From: Candidatus Sedimenticola sp. (ex Thyasira tokunagai)
GTDB lineage: Bacteria > Pseudomonadota > Gammaproteobacteria > Chromatiales > Chromatiaceae
DNA: 64,000 nt
Direction of reading: 5' to 3'
NCBI GenBank assembly: GCA_037318855.1
Contig: CP134874.1
Location: 806,598 to 870,597, forward strand
Part shown: positions 46,875 through 55,440 of the stretch, one piece after another
Layout of the letters: each line of letters opens with the position of its first letter
Numbering within the stretch: the first letter of the stretch is position 1
Notes under the pieces: generated by a model
What the model was told of the DNA's origin: nothing
Databases searched by the model: none
What the model saw: only the letters and a program-made list of their open reading frames with translations
Program-made: the position numbers and the translations under genes

Positions 46875-47484
46875 GATCAGGCCTGACACATACCCACGAC
46901 GAAAATATTTTCCCGCTTGCCAAAAACAGGACCAAAAACTTATCTGATTACCCCTAATGCTCAGCAAGTGATAGGAGGAGATAAGCCAATATTGGCCGCA
47001 AATAAACGCATATGAACGCGAATATTTCTGCTCCTCCTCATATTGCGAAGCATCCAAACAAGCCCTTGGTGATTATTTACGCTCAATACCCTGGTTATTT
47101 ACTGCGATGAGTGAATTAAGAGTCATATTTGCGTTCGTTTCCGGCCAGAGTTTCTGGGGTAGTCATGAAAACTTAGGAAGTAAAAATGCATGCCTCAATA
47201 GGTGGGCTTTAGCAAAGTGGGCCTCCAGAATCCCCCTGAATTCCCCCGTTCCGAATCACTCATTTTGGAAACACCAACCGCAGTGTGGAGCGAGTTATAA
47301 AATTGATGGATGTTCCAGAGTGGAAATTAGCACTATTAGGAAGTATATTCATTATTCTTTCCTCTTTTCACCATCTCTTGACCTTCATAATGTTAAAAAT
47401 AGCCCGAAATTTGAAATAGTCCTTAGTTAACATGAGGATTTTTGTTAACCTACCGGGCATTCGATTTTTTAGAGGGCATATGTG
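46875..47484. other. Relic-rich gap after the diguanylate cyclase
   Basis: About 610 bases with no convincing gene. It contains sequences of the CCGCAAATAAACGCAGATGAACG type (46999-47030), a class of dispersed repeat, and further inverted matches to about 47145. Short disrupted frames on the minus strand look like decayed mobile DNA. A GTTAAC-N12-GTTAAC repeat lies at 47426-47449. Confidence 0.4.
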
Positions 47485-47784
47485 ATGGAAGTTAAAGATG
47501 AGTCACAAGCTAATGCTGGCACTCCGGATGAGGTTGGAAACTGGTTTTTTTCGATGGTACCTGTGGGCGTTGCGTTTGCCTTTTACATGGTTTTTGTTCT
47601 GTACGCGAAACTTGAGAACGCAAATCTCTTTATTGCCTTTGGTGCCGCTGCGTCCGCTATCGGCCTACAAAGCTTCTGGATCATCAGAGGCTTCCGTAAC
47701 GGTGATAAACCTACGGTCGTGATGGGTTTTGCCGGTATTGGAATTATCGTAGGTGTCCTATACGCATACCTTTACTTCCTATAG
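47485..47784 (+). CDS. Small three-segment membrane protein
   Basis: A 99-residue protein with three predicted membrane segments (MVPVGVAFAFYMVFVLYA, LFIAFGAAASAIGLQSFWII, VMGFAGIGIIVGVLYAYLYF). AGAGGG precedes the ATG; a GTG one codon earlier is also possible. A GTTAAC-N12-GTTAAC repeat lies 36 bases upstream. Not recognised. It is convergent with the cytochrome/diguanylate cyclase pair. Confidence 0.6.
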   Translation: MEVKDESQANAGTPDEVGNWFFSMVPVGVAFAFYMVFVLYAKLENANLFIAFGAAASAIGLQSFWIIRGFRNGDKPTVVMGFAGIGIIVGVLYAYLYFL

Positions 47785-47832
47785 AAGGTATCCGGTTTAG
47801 AGTTCATTTTAATCTAGCGGCTGCATGGCCCA

Positions 47833-48615
47833 CTAGCGTTTGGGCAGACTCTGCGTGTAGCTCAGGATATCCATTTGCTGATGGATTTCCAAAGCTTGTA
47901 CTGAAATCATCTCCTCGCCCGGGTGGCCATTACGGATTTTATGCAGTAACTCCCAGGGGTTTTTGACCGCTAGCGTGCCAACATACTCGGGTTTTTTTGG
48001 GGTTTTGAAGTTAATTTCACGCCCCATTAAACCATGGCATGTGGAGCAGAGGGTGTTATAGAGAGATTTTCCCCGCTCTGGATTACCTCGAGCTATTCTT
48101 GTTTTACTGTCGATATATTTTTCCACGTCGATCTGCCCCCGGCTGATGAACAGGGCCAGTGCCCAGGCCGTCTCGTCGTCGATCATCTGCAGGCTGTAGC
48201 GGTGGGTATCGCTGCGAAGAATCACTTCTATCTCTCCCAGTTCCGCGCCCTGCATAGCACGGATTCCTTTGATACCGGTGAAGTGGGAGCCGGTACTATA
48301 GGCTCCCTGGCTGCCACGGTAGTCCCAACCGTGGCACTCTTTGCACCTCCAGGTGGTAAAACCTTGCTTTTTTCCTTCGGCTGGGTAGGCCGGGTGGTTT
48401 TTGAGGAAGTCACGTTTTTTTAGGCCGCGTTTCTCCTGTGTCTCCCTGTTGAGCAGTGACATCCAGTTATCGTAGGCCCTGCCTCCCAAGGTAAGGTAGT
48501 AGCTCTCGTTTTCCACCGGCGTTTCGGCCCAGACTGTCTGGGGCATTAGTAGGGCCGTTGCTATCCACAGGGTGGACAGTATGTTTCTCACGCTTGGACT
48601 ATTTACCACTTTCAT
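47833..48615 (-). CDS. Dihaem cytochrome c
   Basis: A 260-residue periplasmic protein with a signal peptide (LSTLWIATALLMPQTVWA) and two haem motifs, CKECH (in WRCKECHGWDYRG) and CSTCH (in YNTLCSTCHGLMG). The spacing and the GxxLYNxxCxxCHG context are those of small c-type cytochromes of the sulfur-oxidising gammaproteobacteria. It starts nine bases after the stop of a haem-sensor diguanylate cyclase, with a good ribosome-binding site. The partner enzyme is unknown. Confidence 0.85.
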   Translation of the reverse strand: MKVVNSPSVRNILSTLWIATALLMPQTVWAETPVENESYYLTLGGRAYDNWMSLLNRETQEKRGLKKRDFLKNHPAYPAEGKKQGFTTWRCKECHGWDYRGSQGAYSTGSHFTGIKGIRAMQGAELGEIEVILRSDTHRYSLQMIDDETAWALALFISRGQIDVEKYIDSKTRIARGNPERGKSLYNTLCSTCHGLMGREINFKTPKKPEYVGTLAVKNPWELLHKIRNGHPGEEMISVQALEIHQQMDILSYTQSLPKR

Positions 48616-48624
48616 CTTATCTCC

Positions 48625-50304
48625 TTAGCCGCTACAGAATAGCTCTGTACGGTTTCGTCCGCCCTCCTTGGACTTATAGAGTGCCTGATCCGCAAGCTTA
48701 ATCAGGTCGTTTCCGGTTTCTATATCGGTATGATTGGCTGTACAGGCTACACCCAGGCTAATGGTCACCTGTAAGTTGTCTACCGGGGTCTGTTCCACTT
48801 TCTGCCGGAGCTTCTCCGCCACCACCATGGCCCCCTCAGCCTCGGTATGGGGCAGGATGATACAGAACTCTTCACCGCCGTAGCGGCAGGGGTGGTCGGT
48901 ATGGCGGCACAACTCCCAACACATTTCGCCCAGTGCGGTCAGAACGCGATCGCCCTGGTCGTGACCATGGGTGTCGTTGAAATGCTTGAAGTGGTCTACG
49001 TCAAACATAATGAGGGAGAGCGGTTGATTGTGCCGCTGGGCCAGGCGCAGCTGTTTCTCCAGTGTCTCTTCCAGGCTGCGGCGGTTATATAGCCCAGTGA
49101 GCTGGTCAGTATAGGAGAGCTGGCGTAGCTGGCTCTCAAGCCGTTTCTGCTCGGTGACATCATGGACCAGAGCCGCTGAACCAATGGATTCGCCATCGTT
49201 GCGGCGGATATGGGCGGCAAACACCTGTAGCAGCCGTTGATTGAATTCGACGGTCTCACAATCCTCTACCTCGCCATCCAGCAAGCGTTGCAGCAACGGG
49301 GGCTGGTCCAGCAGCTGCATAAAACCCTGTTGAACTATCTGTCCCATGGTCTTGCCCAGCAGTAGCTCTGCCGCCGGGTTGACCAGTACTACGTGCCCCT
49401 CGTTGTCGGTGACCACAATTCCTTCGCTGGCACTGAGGATGATGGTGGTGAGCTTGTCCTGTTCCCGCTGCAGTCCGGTGTATGTCTGCAGCAGCTGCAC
49501 GGTCATGCCGTTGAAGCTGCGTGCCATACGCCCCAGTTCGTCTTGGGACGGTATCGGGACCTCCTGGGTAAAGTCACCCTCTTCAACCTGGTTCATGGCT
49601 TCTGTAACCAGCTTGATCGGCTGGACAATGGTGCGGCGTAGCATGCCGAAGGTCAGTACCCCCAGCAGCAGCATGAAGATACCCATCACGACCAGGGCAT
49701 GCAGGCGGGTTTCAGCAATGGCATCATAGACCGGCTTGAGTGAGGAGGTCAGTTTAATGACGCCGAGTACTGGACCTTCGTCATCATGACAACGCAGGCA
49801 GTCTTTATGATTGCGTATGGGGCTGAGGAAGGTGAGCAGTGGTGTGCCGTCCGGTGCCTCTTCGTTGTACTGCACGATACGCTGCTCACTAATCGCCTGA
49901 TGCAGCATCGGTAGGTCCTCCTTGATCACCCGACGGTCTGATTCTTCCTCTCGGGGCGCGAACAGCTCCTTACCCTTGTGCCAGTTGACCTTGTAGATGG
50001 TCTCGTTATCATGGAACGCCTCAAGGCCGTCAATGCGCAGAAAACGGAACTCTGCAATACCCGGAATCCGCATCAACTCCTCTGCGTAGTTCCGGGCGAT
50101 CTCGGCTGAGCCGGTGAGCATGATGGAGTGGAGTCCCCGGCCTACACTCTCCAGGAGCTCCATGCGGGCGTTTGCATTGTTCTCAAGGATAGTGCGCTGC
50201 TGGCTGATTGTATAGAACAGTACCATGCCAAGCAGGCTGATAAGGGCTGTGATACCCACCACTGCCAGGATTTTGCCGCCGATGTGATTTCTGATCAGGT
50301 ACAT
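48625..50304 (-). CDS. Haem-sensor diguanylate cyclase (CxxCH-HAMP-PAS-GGDEF)
   Basis: A 559-residue membrane protein. An N-terminal segment (ILAVVGITALISLLGMVLFYTI) precedes a periplasmic domain with DCLRCHDDEGPVLG, a c-type haem-binding motif near residue 169, then a second segment (LHALVVMGIFMLLLGVLTFGML), a HAMP domain, a PAS domain (LSASEGIVVTDNEGHVVLVN) and a GGDEF domain whose site is YGGEEFCIIL, an active variant. It should couple periplasmic redox state or NO/O2 sensing to cyclic di-GMP. The dihaem cytochrome downstream is probably a functional partner. Confidence 0.9.
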   Translation of the reverse strand: MYLIRNHIGGKILAVVGITALISLLGMVLFYTISQQRTILENNANARMELLESVGRGLHSIMLTGSAEIARNYAEELMRIPGIAEFRFLRIDGLEAFHDNETIYKVNWHKGKELFAPREEESDRRVIKEDLPMLHQAISEQRIVQYNEEAPDGTPLLTFLSPIRNHKDCLRCHDDEGPVLGVIKLTSSLKPVYDAIAETRLHALVVMGIFMLLLGVLTFGMLRRTIVQPIKLVTEAMNQVEEGDFTQEVPIPSQDELGRMARSFNGMTVQLLQTYTGLQREQDKLTTIILSASEGIVVTDNEGHVVLVNPAAELLLGKTMGQIVQQGFMQLLDQPPLLQRLLDGEVEDCETVEFNQRLLQVFAAHIRRNDGESIGSAALVHDVTEQKRLESQLRQLSYTDQLTGLYNRRSLEETLEKQLRLAQRHNQPLSLIMFDVDHFKHFNDTHGHDQGDRVLTALGEMCWELCRHTDHPCRYGGEEFCIILPHTEAEGAMVVAEKLRQKVEQTPVDNLQVTISLGVACTANHTDIETGNDLIKLADQALYKSKEGGRNRTELFCSG

Positions 50305-50519
50305 TGACTGCTACAGCCTCTTGAAGTACTCCCTGTATATTACTTGGCCTGTATACATAAGCTAGGCAATTAATCTGAGTATTACAACGAGGATTTGAAG
50401 TTGAATGGTAAATATTTAAATTGTTCAGAGGTTGGATGGGTAAGTATCATTCCCTCTGGGCAAGATTAAGAATCTCCGCATATTTTTTGTTTACTTCCGG
50501 TTACTGATATAAAAGGCCA

Positions 50520-52262
50520 ATGAAAGTCGTTCTTAAGCATGCGGGCAAATGGCTCCGGTTTGACCAGCCTGAAAAAGTGCTTTGTGCAGAACGGGTTGAG
50601 GATGTGATGCCGATGCTGTGCGAGGCGGAGGCCTCCGGTCGTTTTGCCGTAGGGTTTATCTCATACGAAGCCGCCCCCGCTTTTGACCGTGCATTCAGAG
50701 CTTACCCTCCTGACGCTTTTCCCCTGCTCTGCCTGGGGCTCTTTTCCGCCCCGGATGTAATGGAAGAGCTCAACGATGTTACAGGGGGAGCCTATGAGGT
50801 AGGTGAGCTGAAACCATCGATCTCCAAAGAGGGATTTGCCTCAGCTATCGGTGATATCAAAAAGCGTATCGAGGAGGGGGAGACCTATCAGGTAAATTAC
50901 ACTTACCGTCTCACCGCCGATTTTTCCGGTGACCCCTGGGCATTTTTTTGTCGGCTGGTGGAATCGCAAAAAACGGAGCATGCCGCTTTTGTGGATACCG
51001 GCGATTACACCATCTGCTCCGCCTCTCCTGAGCTTTTCTTCAGCCTTGATCGTGGACGGATTGTTTCGCGGCCAATGAAGGGTACGGCACGACGTGGGCG
51101 TACGCTTCTCGAGGATACGGCCCAGGCTGAGGCGCTTGGCGAGTCGGAGAAGGATCGGGCGGAAAATATCATGATCGTCGATATGATACGCAATGATATC
51201 AGCCGGGTTGCCGAGCTTGGCAGTGTCGAGACGGTCAGTCGCTTTGATATCGAAAAATACCCCACCGTATGGCAAATGACATCAACCGTACACGGGCGCA
51301 TAGATGGCAAGTCCACATCGCATACAGAGGGAGGTGTAGGTACTGTTTCCGGGATTATAAAGAACCTTTTTCCCTGTGCGTCGATCACCGGTGCACCCAA
51401 GGCGAAGACGATGGAGATTATCCATGAGATGGAAGCTTCCTCACGCAAAATCTACACCGGTACTGTCGGTTTTATCTCGCCACAGGGTGATGCTTGCTTC
51501 AATGTGGCGATTCGCACGGCCTTGATCGATCACACCACCGGTATGCTGGAGTATGGCGTGGGAGGGGGTATCGTCTGGGAGTCGGATGCAGAGGCTGAAT
51601 ATCAAGAGACCCATACTAAGGCGCGGGTGCTGACCCAGCCGGTACCCGATTTCAAACTACTTGAAACTATGCTTTGGCAACCGGCGAGCGGTATCTTTCT
51701 GCTGAGTGAACACCTACATCGACTTCAAGAGTCATCCCTCTATTTTGATATTCCACTGGATATTGCTGCAGTTGAGCAAGCATTGCAGCAGCGTTCTCAA
51801 ACTCTGGAGGCGGAAGACCGTCGGCTCAGGTTGCTGGTCTCCCGAGATGGGGCGTTTGAGGTTCAGAGCTATCCACTGCAGGAGAGTGGAGAGGGTGAGT
51901 CTCTAGTGGCGCTCGCCAAGGAGCCCATCGACTCACAGGATATATTTTATTTTCACAAGACAACAAATCGCGCAGTCTATGAAAAGGCACGAGCAGACTT
52001 TCCCGATTGTGATGATGTGATTCTGTGGAATGAAAAGGGTGAAGTTACCGAAGGGTCTATAGCCAATATCGTTATTCGCAGGGAAGAAAAGCTGGTGACG
52101 CCAGCAGTAGAGTGTGGCCTGTTGGCAGGTACTTTTCGCGGAGCTCTGCTGCAATCAGGAGAGATAGAAGAGTCTGTTATATCTATTGATGATTTAAAGG
52201 CCACAGATGAGATATTTCTGATCAACTCTGTGCGTAAGTGGCGGCGTGTTAAGTTGAGCTAA
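50520..52262 (+). CDS. pabB: Aminodeoxychorismate synthase component I fused to ADC lyase (PabBC)
   Basis: A 580-residue fusion for p-aminobenzoate and folate synthesis. Residues 100-370 are the chorismate-binding part, with QVNYTYRLTADF, PMKGTARRG (the Lys of the PIKGT motif marks PabB rather than anthranilate synthase) and ASITGAPKAKTMEII. Residues 385-580 are an aminotransferase class IV domain like PabC (DCDDVILWNEKGEVTEGSIANIVI). Component II (PabA) is elsewhere. It starts at the ATG at 50520, without a strong ribosome-binding site. The fusion is common in many bacteria; it is a single gene here. Confidence 0.92.
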   Translation: MKVVLKHAGKWLRFDQPEKVLCAERVEDVMPMLCEAEASGRFAVGFISYEAAPAFDRAFRAYPPDAFPLLCLGLFSAPDVMEELNDVTGGAYEVGELKPSISKEGFASAIGDIKKRIEEGETYQVNYTYRLTADFSGDPWAFFCRLVESQKTEHAAFVDTGDYTICSASPELFFSLDRGRIVSRPMKGTARRGRTLLEDTAQAEALGESEKDRAENIMIVDMIRNDISRVAELGSVETVSRFDIEKYPTVWQMTSTVHGRIDGKSTSHTEGGVGTVSGIIKNLFPCASITGAPKAKTMEIIHEMEASSRKIYTGTVGFISPQGDACFNVAIRTALIDHTTGMLEYGVGGGIVWESDAEAEYQETHTKARVLTQPVPDFKLLETMLWQPASGIFLLSEHLHRLQESSLYFDIPLDIAAVEQALQQRSQTLEAEDRRLRLLVSRDGAFEVQSYPLQESGEGESLVALAKEPIDSQDIFYFHKTTNRAVYEKARADFPDCDDVILWNEKGEVTEGSIANIVIRREEKLVTPAVECGLLAGTFRGALLQSGEIEESVISIDDLKATDEIFLINSVRKWRRVKLS

Positions 52263-52322
52263 ATAGGCTGCACTTCTCTGATATATCTCACTGACCGTAA
52301 TGATAAAAAGCGGAGATTGATA

Positions 52323-52350
52323 GATATTTGATTTGATTAAGAAATATCAA
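52323..52350. promoter_or_regulatory. Inverted repeat upstream of the Crp-like regulator
   Basis: GATATTT, 12 bases, AAATATC, overlapped by TTGAT ... ATCAA half-sites, about 100 bases before the regulator start. The half-sites fit CRP/FNR-type recognition, but the spacing between the TTGAT and ATCAA words is longer than four. A candidate autoregulatory site. Confidence 0.35.
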
Positions 52351-52450
52351 TGACGATCCCGGTATGTCACCCTATTATCTCGCATCAATTTTCATTAGAA
52401 TTCGCCCACCAGAAAAGTCTGTTTAGTAAAGGCCATAGCGAAAAAGAGCA

Positions 52451-53233
52451 ATGATGTTTTGCTCGTGCATGGCGAAAGATGTATTAGGGGTGCCAGTGGA
52501 ACAGTATGTAGAGCCGAGTATAGAGAGGGGTCTATTCAGCAAACAGGCGCTGTTTAAATCAATACCTGTGTTTAACGGTTTCTCAAAACAGCAAATTAAT
52601 CAGCTACTGACAAGAACACTGGAAATTGATCTCAATGAGTCCGATATGTTATTCACATCGGGTAGCAAGGCAGACAACTTCTACATCGTAGTCAGTGGTG
52701 CCAACAAGCTTTATCGACTCTCCTCGAACGGCAATGAAAAAGTGATCGATATCGCTAATCCGGGCGATGTTATCGGCTTGCCATCGCTCTTTCTTCAGGA
52801 GCCTTCATATAGCTACTGGTGCCAGCCCGTTACCGATACACAGTTGCTGGCAATCGACAGAAAGTGCTTTCTGAAAACCATTGCAGACTCCCCCGATATT
52901 CTTATCAAACTACTGGGAGAGCTTAGCTGCCAGGTTCAAAATAAGATCGATGAAATCGATAGCATCTGTCTGAAGAGCGCCGGTACCCGTTTTGCGGATT
53001 ATCTGGTCGCTAATATCAGTGAAGTCGATGACACCAAGGCCGTCCATCTGAGAGCCAATAAAAACACCCTCGCTTCCAAGCTGTCAATAACGCCTGAGAC
53101 GCTGTCGCGTCTGATTCGTACCTTCAAACAGAAAAATATTCTTGGCTGCCAGGGCAATCATCACTTTCTTATTCACGATATCGAAACGCTGCAGAACATG
53201 AGCAGCCAGGGGTGTCAGCTGAAGTACTACTAA
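52451..53233 (+). CDS. Crp/Fnr-family transcription regulator (Dnr-like, no N-terminal cluster)
   Basis: A 260-residue CRP-fold regulator. The effector domain has NFYIVVSGANKLYRLSSNG and PGDVIGLPSLFL. The helix-turn-helix RANKNTLASKLSITPETLSRLIR keeps the E..SR recognition residues of FNR. It has no C-x2-C-x5-C cluster, so it is more likely a NO-, redox- or nutrient-sensing relative (Dnr/NnrR or CooA group). The N-terminus (MMFCSCMAKD) is uncertain; starts at 52454 or 52469 are possible. It is 188 bases after pabB, with an inverted repeat upstream. Confidence 0.82.
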   Translation: MMFCSCMAKDVLGVPVEQYVEPSIERGLFSKQALFKSIPVFNGFSKQQINQLLTRTLEIDLNESDMLFTSGSKADNFYIVVSGANKLYRLSSNGNEKVIDIANPGDVIGLPSLFLQEPSYSYWCQPVTDTQLLAIDRKCFLKTIADSPDILIKLLGELSCQVQNKIDEIDSICLKSAGTRFADYLVANISEVDDTKAVHLRANKNTLASKLSITPETLSRLIRTFKQKNILGCQGNHHFLIHDIETLQNMSSQGCQLKYY

Positions 53234-53244
53234 GGACGTTCTGG

Positions 53245-53508
53245 TTACCGCTTCCGCAGTGACCAGACATTTTCAGTTGTCCACTGGCTGGTTAAATAGA
53301 GTGCTTCAACCTTCTGCCGTGCCCAAGGTGTTTTTCGAAGAAATTTAAGGCTGGAGTTGATACTCGGATCACTGATGAAACAGTTGATCTTGATACGGCG
53401 CCCCAGCTCTTCCCATCCGTACTTCTCGACCAGCCGGGTCAACACCAGCTTCAGCGTCACCCCGTGTAGTGGATCCTGGTTGGCTGCTCCACCCATCTCA
53501 TGATTCAC
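53245..53508 (-). CDS. VF530-family DNA-binding protein
   Basis: An 87-residue protein of the VF530 (DUF2132) family. Diagnostic sequence: [20 protein letters not shown], then [13 protein letters not shown] and [17 protein letters not shown]. The family folds like DNA-binding regulators; a structural study called it a DNA-binding protein, but its role is unknown. The frame starts at a GTG that overlaps the end of the RRM gene; an ATG four codons on is possible. It runs convergent with the Crp-like gene. Confidence 0.85.
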   Translation of the reverse strand: MNHEMGGAANQDPLHGVTLKLVLTRLVEKYGWEELGRRIKINCFISDPSINSSLKFLRKTPWARQKVEALYLTSQWTTENVWSLRKR

Positions 53509-53770
53509 CGGAGCGGCCGGCTGCCTCTTTCTGCGGTTCGGCTTTTTTTACACGGATCTTGTTGCCCGCCACATCTTTGCCGTTGAGGGTTTTCACTGCT
53601 GCTTTGGCATCCCCGGGCCTGGGCATTTCGACAAAGCCGAAACCCTTGGAGCCTCCAGTCGTTTTGTCCATTACCAGAGTGCAGGACTGTACTGTGCCGT
53701 GGGCCTCAAATAGGGCCTGGAGTTCAGCTTCTGTGGTGCTGCGTGCGAGATTGCGTACCAGTAGTTTCAT
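53498..53770 (-). CDS. RRM-domain RNA-binding protein
   Basis: A 90-residue single RRM. RNP2 is KLLVRNL at the start and RNP1 is KGFGFVEM near residue 43, with a C-terminal basic tail ([16 protein letters not shown]). Such small RRM proteins, like those of cyanobacteria and some proteobacteria, bind RNA and often respond to cold. It overlaps the VF530 gene by 11 bases, so the two nucleic-acid-binding proteins are co-translated. Confidence 0.92.
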   Translation of the reverse strand: MKLLVRNLARSTTEAELQALFEAHGTVQSCTLVMDKTTGGSKGFGFVEMPRPGDAKAAVKTLNGKDVAGNKIRVKKAEPQKEAAGRSGES

Positions 53771-53782
53771 GGGGTTACCATT

Positions 53783-54667
53783 CTATGAAGAGATGCCGCT
53801 AATGGCATCAAAATAGCGGGCCCGGTAGAGCAGGCGTTGAGGCTCGCCGTTGTCAAACCGTTCGCGGGTGTGGAGTACATTGCTGCTGATCAGCCCCTGC
53901 CCACTCTGTAGTGTGCCTTCAAAGTGATAGGGTGAATCGCTCTTTAATAGCTGCTTGAGGGTGGACACCGCCTCCTGGGTGAGTGGGTCGTCACGCCACT
54001 CGATACTACGGGTTCGATCGGTATAGCGCATGTGTAACCGGCCGTCAGGGCGAACCATGAACACCGGACCGCTACGTGCCGGGCGTAGTATCTTTCCATC
54101 GATCTCATTGGCGGGGATGGTCATCGCCTCGGGGTGCTGTAGTGCTTCAATAAAAGCGGGGTTCAGCTCCCTCAGTTGGAGATAGAGTACTTCGTGATCG
54201 AGTAAGCGGTTGGCGCCCCCCTCGACGGCAGGCTCGACACAGTGGAGCAGTAATCCGTAGATCTGCTGTTCCAGCAGGTTGTAATAACCGTCGGTATGCC
54301 ATGCGATGGGCCGGTCGGTATAGGGGATATAGCCCCGATGAAGTGCATCTTTCTGTACCGTTAACGAACTGATGGCATCGTCGTCGGCACCCATGTTGTC
54401 ATCGAGGTGCTGCAGACCGAATTGACGGCCGAGATCACGTATCAGGGATTTGTCGGCAATTTCGCTGTTGCTGCTTGCATAGATGGCCATACCGCAGCTG
54501 TCCACTCTCGACAAAACCGCCTGGTGTTCACTGCTGGTGAGCTGGTGCAGGTCAGCAATCTCGACGATCAGCTCCTCCAGTGAACTGGGGTGGCTTCTCA
54601 GCTTAATGTCGCGCCAGCGGGCGAAGCTGTCGTTGTTGTCGAGATCAAATGGGCTATTTTCTAACAT
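53783..54667 (-). CDS. TauD/TfdA-like Fe(II)/2-oxoglutarate dioxygenase
   Basis: A 294-residue dioxygenase. The facial triad is visible: WHTDGYYN (HxD) near residue 124, and a distal His in NVLHTRERFDNG followed by the 2-oxoglutarate-binding Arg in RLLYRARYFD. It lies 12 bases upstream of the RRM gene, and 4 bases after a radical SAM gene. The substrate cannot be told from sequence; the family includes taurine dioxygenase, gamma-butyrobetaine hydroxylase and hydroxylases of peptides and tRNA. Confidence 0.87.
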   Translation of the reverse strand: MLENSPFDLDNNDSFARWRDIKLRSHPSSLEELIVEIADLHQLTSSEHQAVLSRVDSCGMAIYASSNSEIADKSLIRDLGRQFGLQHLDDNMGADDDAISSLTVQKDALHRGYIPYTDRPIAWHTDGYYNLLEQQIYGLLLHCVEPAVEGGANRLLDHEVLYLQLRELNPAFIEALQHPEAMTIPANEIDGKILRPARSGPVFMVRPDGRLHMRYTDRTRSIEWRDDPLTQEAVSTLKQLLKSDSPYHFEGTLQSGQGLISSNVLHTRERFDNGEPQRLLYRARYFDAISGISS

Positions 54668-54671
54668 TGGC

Positions 54672-55274
54672 TTACCCCACTATATTCATTTCACGTTGAC
54701 GGAATTTTACGCCCCGGATCTCGGCGAGTTCCCGACAGGCGGCAATATCCACCCCTTCAAGGCCGCTGATGGCGGTGGCAGTCACATCCTTGATATATTT
54801 TGGTGCCTCTTCGATGAACTCCAGCACATTTTCAAAGGAGCCCTTCAGTGCCGGCACGCAGTGAAGATTATAGACCTCGGCATTCTGTGCGTTGAGAGAG
54901 ATGGATAGGGCATCCACGCACTCTGCCATCTCCGGTAGTACATTACGCTTGTTGACCAGGTTGGCCAGGCCGTCGGTGTTGACTCTTACCCGGCCACCGT
55001 GGGCCTTGATGTACTTGGCCACCTCCATCAGCACCTTGAAACGCAGGGTCGGTTCACCATAACCACAAAACACCACCTGCTTATAGCGGGCGGGATCATC
55101 GATAGCGGCGATGATCTCTTCGGTGGTTGGCCGGTGATCCAGAGTCAGGTCAAAGTCATGCACCTTATTCACCCCCTGAGTCTTGGGGCAGAAAGTGCAA
55201 GCCAGAGTACAGCGGTCGGTGATGTTGAGGTAGAGGCTGTCGCGGATGACGTAACTGAGTTGCTGTTGGGACAC
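54672..55274 (-). CDS. TatD-linked-type radical SAM protein
   Basis: A 200-residue radical SAM protein, short for the superfamily. The cluster motif is CTLACTFC near residue 22, and GGRVRVNTDGLANL and VVFCGYGEPTLR are further marks of the family that is often linked to tatD. It may generate a 5'-deoxyadenosyl radical for an unknown maturation. It begins the operon with the dioxygenase, RRM and VF530 genes. The pairing of two oxygen-related and radical chemistries with RNA-binding proteins hints at an RNA-modification role, which is inference. Confidence 0.87.
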   Translation of the reverse strand: MSQQQLSYVIRDSLYLNITDRCTLACTFCPKTQGVNKVHDFDLTLDHRPTTEEIIAAIDDPARYKQVVFCGYGEPTLRFKVLMEVAKYIKAHGGRVRVNTDGLANLVNKRNVLPEMAECVDALSISLNAQNAEVYNLHCVPALKGSFENVLEFIEEAPKYIKDVTATAISGLEGVDIAACRELAEIRGVKFRQREMNIVG

Positions 55275-55359
55275 GGCTGTTCTGCTGCTGAGGAGGGATG
55301 GGAGACGGGAACTATACCGTAGTTGGCAAGTATTGGGAAAAGAGGTGTTGCTGCCTCCC

Positions 55360-55440
55360 TGTAGGAGTGGTTTCTCGAGCCGCGATGAATATTGTACAGG
55401 TCCTGCTGTACTCCATCGCGCTTCGAGAAAGTGCTCCTAC
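55360..55440. repeat. REPIN at the HDOD gene end
   Basis: The arms TGTAGGAGTGGTTTCTCGAG and, inverted, CTTCGAGAAAGTGCTCCTAC frame the repeat. Its right tip CTAC supplies the TAG stop of the HDOD protein on the minus strand. Confidence 0.8.

Noticed and set aside
47107..47430. Plus-strand ORF of 107 residues after the diguanylate cyclase.
   Set aside because: The composition and lack of motifs suggest chance in relic DNA; no ribosome-binding site.
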